Shown piece by piece: positions 58,901 to 60,000 of a stretch of 60,000 nucleotides of DNA. The position numbers and the translations under genes were made by a program. Source of the stretch: Lingula anatina (taxonomy: Eukaryota; Brachiopoda; Lingulata; Lingulida; Lingulidae); assembly GCF_001039355.2 (NCBI RefSeq), contig NW_019774092.1:80467-140466 (forward strand), given 5' to 3'. The notes below the pieces were generated by a model. It ran no database searches. It had not been told where the DNA came from and saw nothing but the letters and a program-made list of their open reading frames with translations. The stretch's first letter is position 1. The number at the start of each line of letters is the position of its first letter.

Positions 58901-59923
58901 AAATGCCATAAGGACACATAAGGACAGAAACCTTTTTCTATGGATTAGAAACGAAATTTATTTCCTTTTCAGTTATGCTGTGTTGTCTTCAACCGTGTTT
59001 TTAAACAATATGGCTTCCAATTCTGTCTTAGGTGAAAGCTGCCTACATGGACAGGATCAGCCTATCGGCGACTGGATTCTACAAGTAAAGAAACCAGTAC
59101 TGTATTTAAATGGATATATAAACAAAGAATATTCAGTTTAGTGCTTATAACTCATAGAAATAATGGGAACCATGAACAATCGCCTACATAAATTCAATCA
59201 CATATTGTTTCTGTATACCTTTTCTAGTTTTTGCTTAGACGTAGCTCGTTGGATTAAATGCAAGTCCATACTTTACAGGAAGAGTTTTTGCTTAAGGCAT
59301 GCCTTTGAAATTTCATTCTTTGACATCGGTAATAACGTTTTAAAACGAAAAAACTATAATTTTAGATATAAAAGATGATTGATAAAGTTATTAAATATAT
59401 TCAAAACGAGAAATAAAGTTCACATGGCTAATTTTGATCTCTATATTTTTGGTTCTCGCTGTCCTCTGCCTTCTCGGGTTCTTTCTTTAAATCATTGTAA
59501 ACTATTCCTCTCTAATAACTTGTAGAGTACCAGACACATGGGATGACAGTTATATAAAGGGCGAGATCGCAAAAGAAGCATACCACACATACGGCGCTGC
59601 TTGCTCCGTGGTGGAAATAGATTGTCTTACTGGAGACCACGTGGTTAGTTGCCTTTCAACTTTCTCAAATTCAAACAGATTACATTACGATAATTTGATA
59701 TATCTTTGGCTTTAAAATGTCGACACGCTAGATGATAATACTGTTCATAGAAATTTAAGGTAAAGTGTCGTCACTTCTATGTTTTCAATACCATAAATAC
59801 TACATGTAGTTCTTTATATTCGAATCTATTCCTAAGGTGTTACGAACCGACATTGTAATGGATGTTGGAAGAAGCCTGAATCCGGCCATTGATATTGGAC
59901 AGATAGAGGGCGCTTTTGCACAG
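28792..59923 (+). CDS. Xanthine dehydrogenase / aldehyde oxidase family molybdo-flavoenzyme (3' incomplete)
   Basis: Cytosolic hydroxylase family using two [2Fe-2S] clusters, FAD and a molybdenum cofactor to oxidise purines or aldehydes. Exon 1 (28792-28833, [14 protein letters not shown]) joins exons 2-30, listed in the segment entries; used once each they give 1195 codons. Cluster ligands fall at Cys43, 48, 51 and 73 and at Cys113, 116, 148 and 150, the same numbers as in mammals. The FAD region follows (about 230-520), then the cofactor domain: [17 protein letters not shown] (788-795), [27 protein letters not shown] and [13 protein letters not shown]. The last roughly 140 residues, with the catalytic Glu, lie past the window. 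Odd points: Gln795 stands where Glu802 is expected, Glu871 where Arg880 is expected, and FFxGYR is absent. The FAD segment [16 protein letters not shown] is aldehyde-oxidase-like. Family is certain; xanthine versus aldehyde activity is open. Duplicated exon blocks inflate its span. Confidence 0.93.
28834..30176 (+). other. Intron 1 of the molybdo-flavoenzyme gene
   Basis: From gtaata at 28834 to the ccaaag acceptor before exon 2. No gene or repeat was recognised in its unique first part; from 29769 onward it belongs to the duplicated block. It contains a short TA run near 30137-30150. Confidence 0.75.
30177..34490 (+). CDS. Molybdo-flavoenzyme exons 2-11, first copy (A)
   Basis: Exons: 30177-30234, 30862-30958, 31085-31193, 31393-31519, 31805-32004, 32374-32515, 33196-33363, 33623-33699, 33935-34028 and 34406-34490. 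The last is truncated by the n at 34491. They encode residues 15 to about 400: both iron-sulfur clusters ([27 protein letters not shown]), the linker [12 protein letters not shown] and most of the FAD domain. Exon 4 uses the acceptor at 31084 and not the nearer cag at 31095, because only the former keeps phase and gives FHLAANACL. All complete exons are open with intact splice sites. Confidence 0.92.
32750..32882. mobile_element. Foldback element in intron 7, shortened copy (133 bp)
   Basis: It begins GGGCTCCGTATCTCGAAAG and ends with the inverted equivalent. Most of the left arm present in the 37484-37705 copy is missing, leaving one almost complete right arm. It sits at the corresponding site in the first haplotype copy. 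Confidence 0.85.
34900..39330 (+). CDS. Molybdo-flavoenzyme exons 2-11, second copy (A')
   Basis: Exons: 34900-34957, 35585-35681, 35808-35916, 36118-36244, 36539-36738, 37108-37249, 38020-38187, 38447-38523, 38759-38852 and 39218-39330. Lengths equal those of the first copy except that exon 11 is complete here and ends SVFIPYSKE before gtacga. Differences from copy A include [12 protein letters not shown] instead of [12 protein letters not shown] around the first cluster, ILHL for IFHL, and changes in exons 6 and 7. This copy connects directly to exon 12 at 39591. Confidence 0.93.
37484..37705. mobile_element. Intact foldback element in intron 7 (222 bp)
   Basis: Two arms of about 107 bp are near-perfect reverse complements (differences such as GAGCG/AAGCG and CTATT/ATATT) around a very short centre, so the whole element can fold into one hairpin. 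The ends GGGCTCCGTATCTCGAAAGG are shared with the 1-kb element at 20242-21234. No coding capacity. Confidence 0.9.
39591..49857 (+). CDS. Molybdo-flavoenzyme exons 12-27, first copy (B)
   Basis: Exons: 39591-39775, 39960-40125, 40415-40625, 40930-41093, 41655-41774, 42008-42232, 43410-43473, 44245-44308, 45928-46015, 46576-46662 and 46835-47009 (exons 21 and 22, cut by an n), then again 47094-47180 and 47353-47544, then 47837-47982, 48668-48752, 48961-49059, 49455-49583 and 49802-49857 (exon 27, cut by an n). They encode the end of the FAD domain and most of the molybdenum-cofactor domain (about residues 410-1103). Every complete exon is open in phase with GT-AG borders. Exons 21-22 must be counted once to keep one protein. 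Confidence 0.92.
42241..42465. mobile_element. MITE, 225 bp, in intron 17 of copy B only
   Basis: Ends GGGTGCATTCCCAGAG and the inverted CCATAGATTTTAGATCG-type arm, with TAA duplicated on both sides (42238-42240 and 42466-42468). It is the reverse-orientation relative of the element at 18680-18893. The matching site in copy B' (around 52801-52810) has a single TAA and no element, so the insertion endpoints can be read directly. Confidence 0.92.
42482..42585. repeat. (TA)n plus poly(T) next to an assembly gap
   Basis: A TA run (to about 42520) and a T run of more than 40 bases end at the N gap. Microsatellite and homopolymer sequence probably broke the assembly here. Confidence 0.95.
42586..43078. 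other. Assembly gap of 493 N
   Basis: Unknown bases inside intron 17 of copy B. The matching part of copy B' (about 52810-52830) is only a few dozen bases of AT-rich sequence, so no exon is expected to be missing. The long open frames running through the N are meaningless. Confidence 0.98.
44331..44534. repeat. About 204-bp inverted-repeat element in intron 19 (copy B)
   Basis: Arms of 26 bp at 44331-44356 (CATAAATGAAAATTATC...) and 44509-44534 are reverse complements with one mismatch. The interior holds a GC-richer stretch (CGGCAAGGCCAACC). It starts 22 bp after the end of exon 19. The same element is at 54068-54275 in copy B'. Confidence 0.8.
45036..45270. mobile_element. MITE-like element in intron 19 (copy B)
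   Basis: Ends GGGCTCTTTCCAGTGAAAAT and the inverted ATGAAACTTTCG...GGGCACATCC form imperfect inverted repeats of about 27 bp around a core with GTAGGTAGATCC and CCGCGGACTAG. The head resembles the GGGTGCATTCCCAG end of the MITE at 42241. The counterpart at 54773-55008 has better preserved ends. Confidence 0.75.
45312..45773 (-). mobile_element. 5'-truncated RTE-like LINE fragment, copy B only
   Basis: The minus strand encodes the C-terminal end of a non-LTR retrotransposon reverse-transcriptase ORF. It reads [25 protein letters not shown] and [15 protein letters not shown], then after a frameshift near 45545 [17 protein letters not shown], ending AEAFVQQWN. It ends in an ATG-type trinucleotide tail (CATCATCAT at 45316-45338 on the plus strand). 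Copy B' lacks it: the corresponding site reads ACAATGTACATCTAAACTCG. It is dead because of truncation and frameshift. Confidence 0.88.
46493..47527. repeat. 517-bp direct repeat around a single n (exons 21-22)
   Basis: Positions 46493-47009 and 47011-47527 read as identical by eye, including the GT microsatellite inside. The first copy stops in exon 22 at the n at 47010. A second n lies upstream at 46460. This is the signature of two contigs whose overlap was not merged. Confidence 0.95.
46724..46774. repeat. (GT)n microsatellite in intron 21
   Basis: A GT run with GC interruptions, repeated at about 47242-47292 in the overlap duplicate and shorter at about 56154-56190 in copy B'. Confidence 0.9.
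49859..49920. repeat. (TA)n plus poly(T) at the B / B' junction
   Basis: About 22 TA units and a run of about 17 T directly follow the n at 49858, where copy B' begins. Low-complexity sequence marks the contig end. Confidence 0.95.
50146..59923 (+). CDS. Molybdo-flavoenzyme exons 12-30, second copy (B') running to the window edge
   Basis: Exons: 50146-50330, 50515-50680, 50988-51198, 51496-51659, 52220-52339, 52573-52797, 53135-53198, 53982-54045, 55210-55297, 56006-56092, 56247-56438, 56730-56875, 57588-57672, 57881-57979, 58398-58526, 58744-58818, 59032-59084, 59526-59643 and 59837-59923. Exon lengths equal those of copy B where both are complete. Amino-acid differences from B include SGFKQAQ for [16 protein letters not shown] for [14 protein letters not shown] for TPNGN, TRKEE for TSKKE and [13 protein letters not shown] for [13 protein letters not shown]. 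Exons 28-30 ([47 protein letters not shown]) exist only here. The gene continues past 60000. Confidence 0.93.
54068..54275. repeat. Inverted-repeat element in intron 19 (copy B')
   Basis: Counterpart of 44331-44534, with a small GTGT expansion in the right arm. Its presence in both copies means the insertion predates their split. Confidence 0.8.
54773..55008. mobile_element. MITE-like element in intron 19 (copy B')
   Basis: Ends GGCTCATTCCCAGTGAAACT and its inverse (AGTTTCATTTGAGATGTGCC) pair well through ACTATCG. Same site as 45036-45270 in copy B, so it is fixed in both copies. Confidence 0.78.
55690..55921 (+). mobile_element. Short retroelement-like insertion in intron 20, copy B' only
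   Basis: About 230 bp starting CCAAGGTTTATCTC and ending in a pentanucleotide tail (ATTGA repeated about four times). It interrupts an ATT-type repeat that is continuous in copy B (46410-46450). A pentamer tail of this kind is typical of LINE or SINE 3' ends; no coding sequence was recognised. Confidence 0.6.
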
Positions 59924-60000
59924 GTATAGTGACAACAAGCACTTTAACCATTCAGTGTGCCCGAAAAGATAAATGTATATCTTCCAAATTGAAATTCTTT
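59924..60000 (+). other. Intron 30, open to the window edge
   Basis: Begins gtatag after exon 30. The remaining exons, with the GLG/TLEE region and the catalytic Glu of the molybdenum domain, should lie beyond 60000. Confidence 0.8.

Noticed and set aside
1-60000. CRISPR arrays, operons, rRNA or tRNA genes
   Set aside because: No spaced identical repeats of CRISPR type, no prokaryotic gene organisation, and no cloverleaf or rRNA sequence recognised; the gene structures are those of animal nuclear DNA.

Overview
The window looks like AT-rich nuclear DNA from an invertebrate animal, most likely a mollusc and probably a bivalve. The genes are split by GT-AG introns of 0.1 to 3.6 kb. Introns and spacers are full of microsatellites, foldback elements and MITE-like elements. 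Paired copies of the same region differ by substitutions and insertions, as expected for a very heterozygous marine species. The taxon is inferred from style and gene content; no marker gene fixes it.

Three protein-coding genes are supported. (1) Positions 323-2088, plus strand: the 3' end of a transglutaminase-like gene of the KY / Hillarin / ltd-1 type, whose 5' part lies before the window. (2) Positions 9856-25330, minus strand: an astacin-family zinc metalloprotease assembled here from 15 phase-compatible exons (795 codons). It has a signal peptide, a long acidic propeptide, the catalytic domain, an EGF-like module, a CUB domain and a cysteine-rich tail; the last three exons are less certain. 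(3) Positions 28792-59923, plus strand: a molybdo-flavoenzyme of the xanthine dehydrogenase / aldehyde oxidase family. Thirty exons (1195 codons) are visible and the last part, with the catalytic glutamate, lies beyond the window.

The third gene occupies about half the window because the assembly carries much of it twice. Exons 2-11 occur at 30177-34490 and again at 34900-39330. Exons 12-27 occur at 39591-49857 and again, followed by exons 28-30, at 50146-59923. A 517-bp stretch with exons 21-22 is repeated once more at 46493-47527. Each jump falls on a single n, at 34491, 47010 and 49858, and cuts an exon in mid-codon. The best reading is one gene with both haplotypes laid end to end rather than a tandem gene cluster. 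This error lets the two copies be compared: a MITE, a LINE fragment and a short retroelement-like piece are each present in one copy only, and a foldback element is intact in one copy and half-deleted in the other.

The most interesting biology is in this enzyme. Both [2Fe-2S] clusters are intact at the standard positions. The residues that define xanthine dehydrogenase substrate binding (Glu802, Arg880 and Phe1009 in bovine numbering) are replaced, and the NAD-linked FFxGYR motif is missing. It may be an independently derived aldehyde-oxidase-like enzyme. The 2.8-9.8 kb spacer holds tandem duplications, a perfect palindrome and a decayed array of roughly 300-bp units but no gene. The 25.3-28.7 kb spacer holds microsatellites and one weak open stretch.
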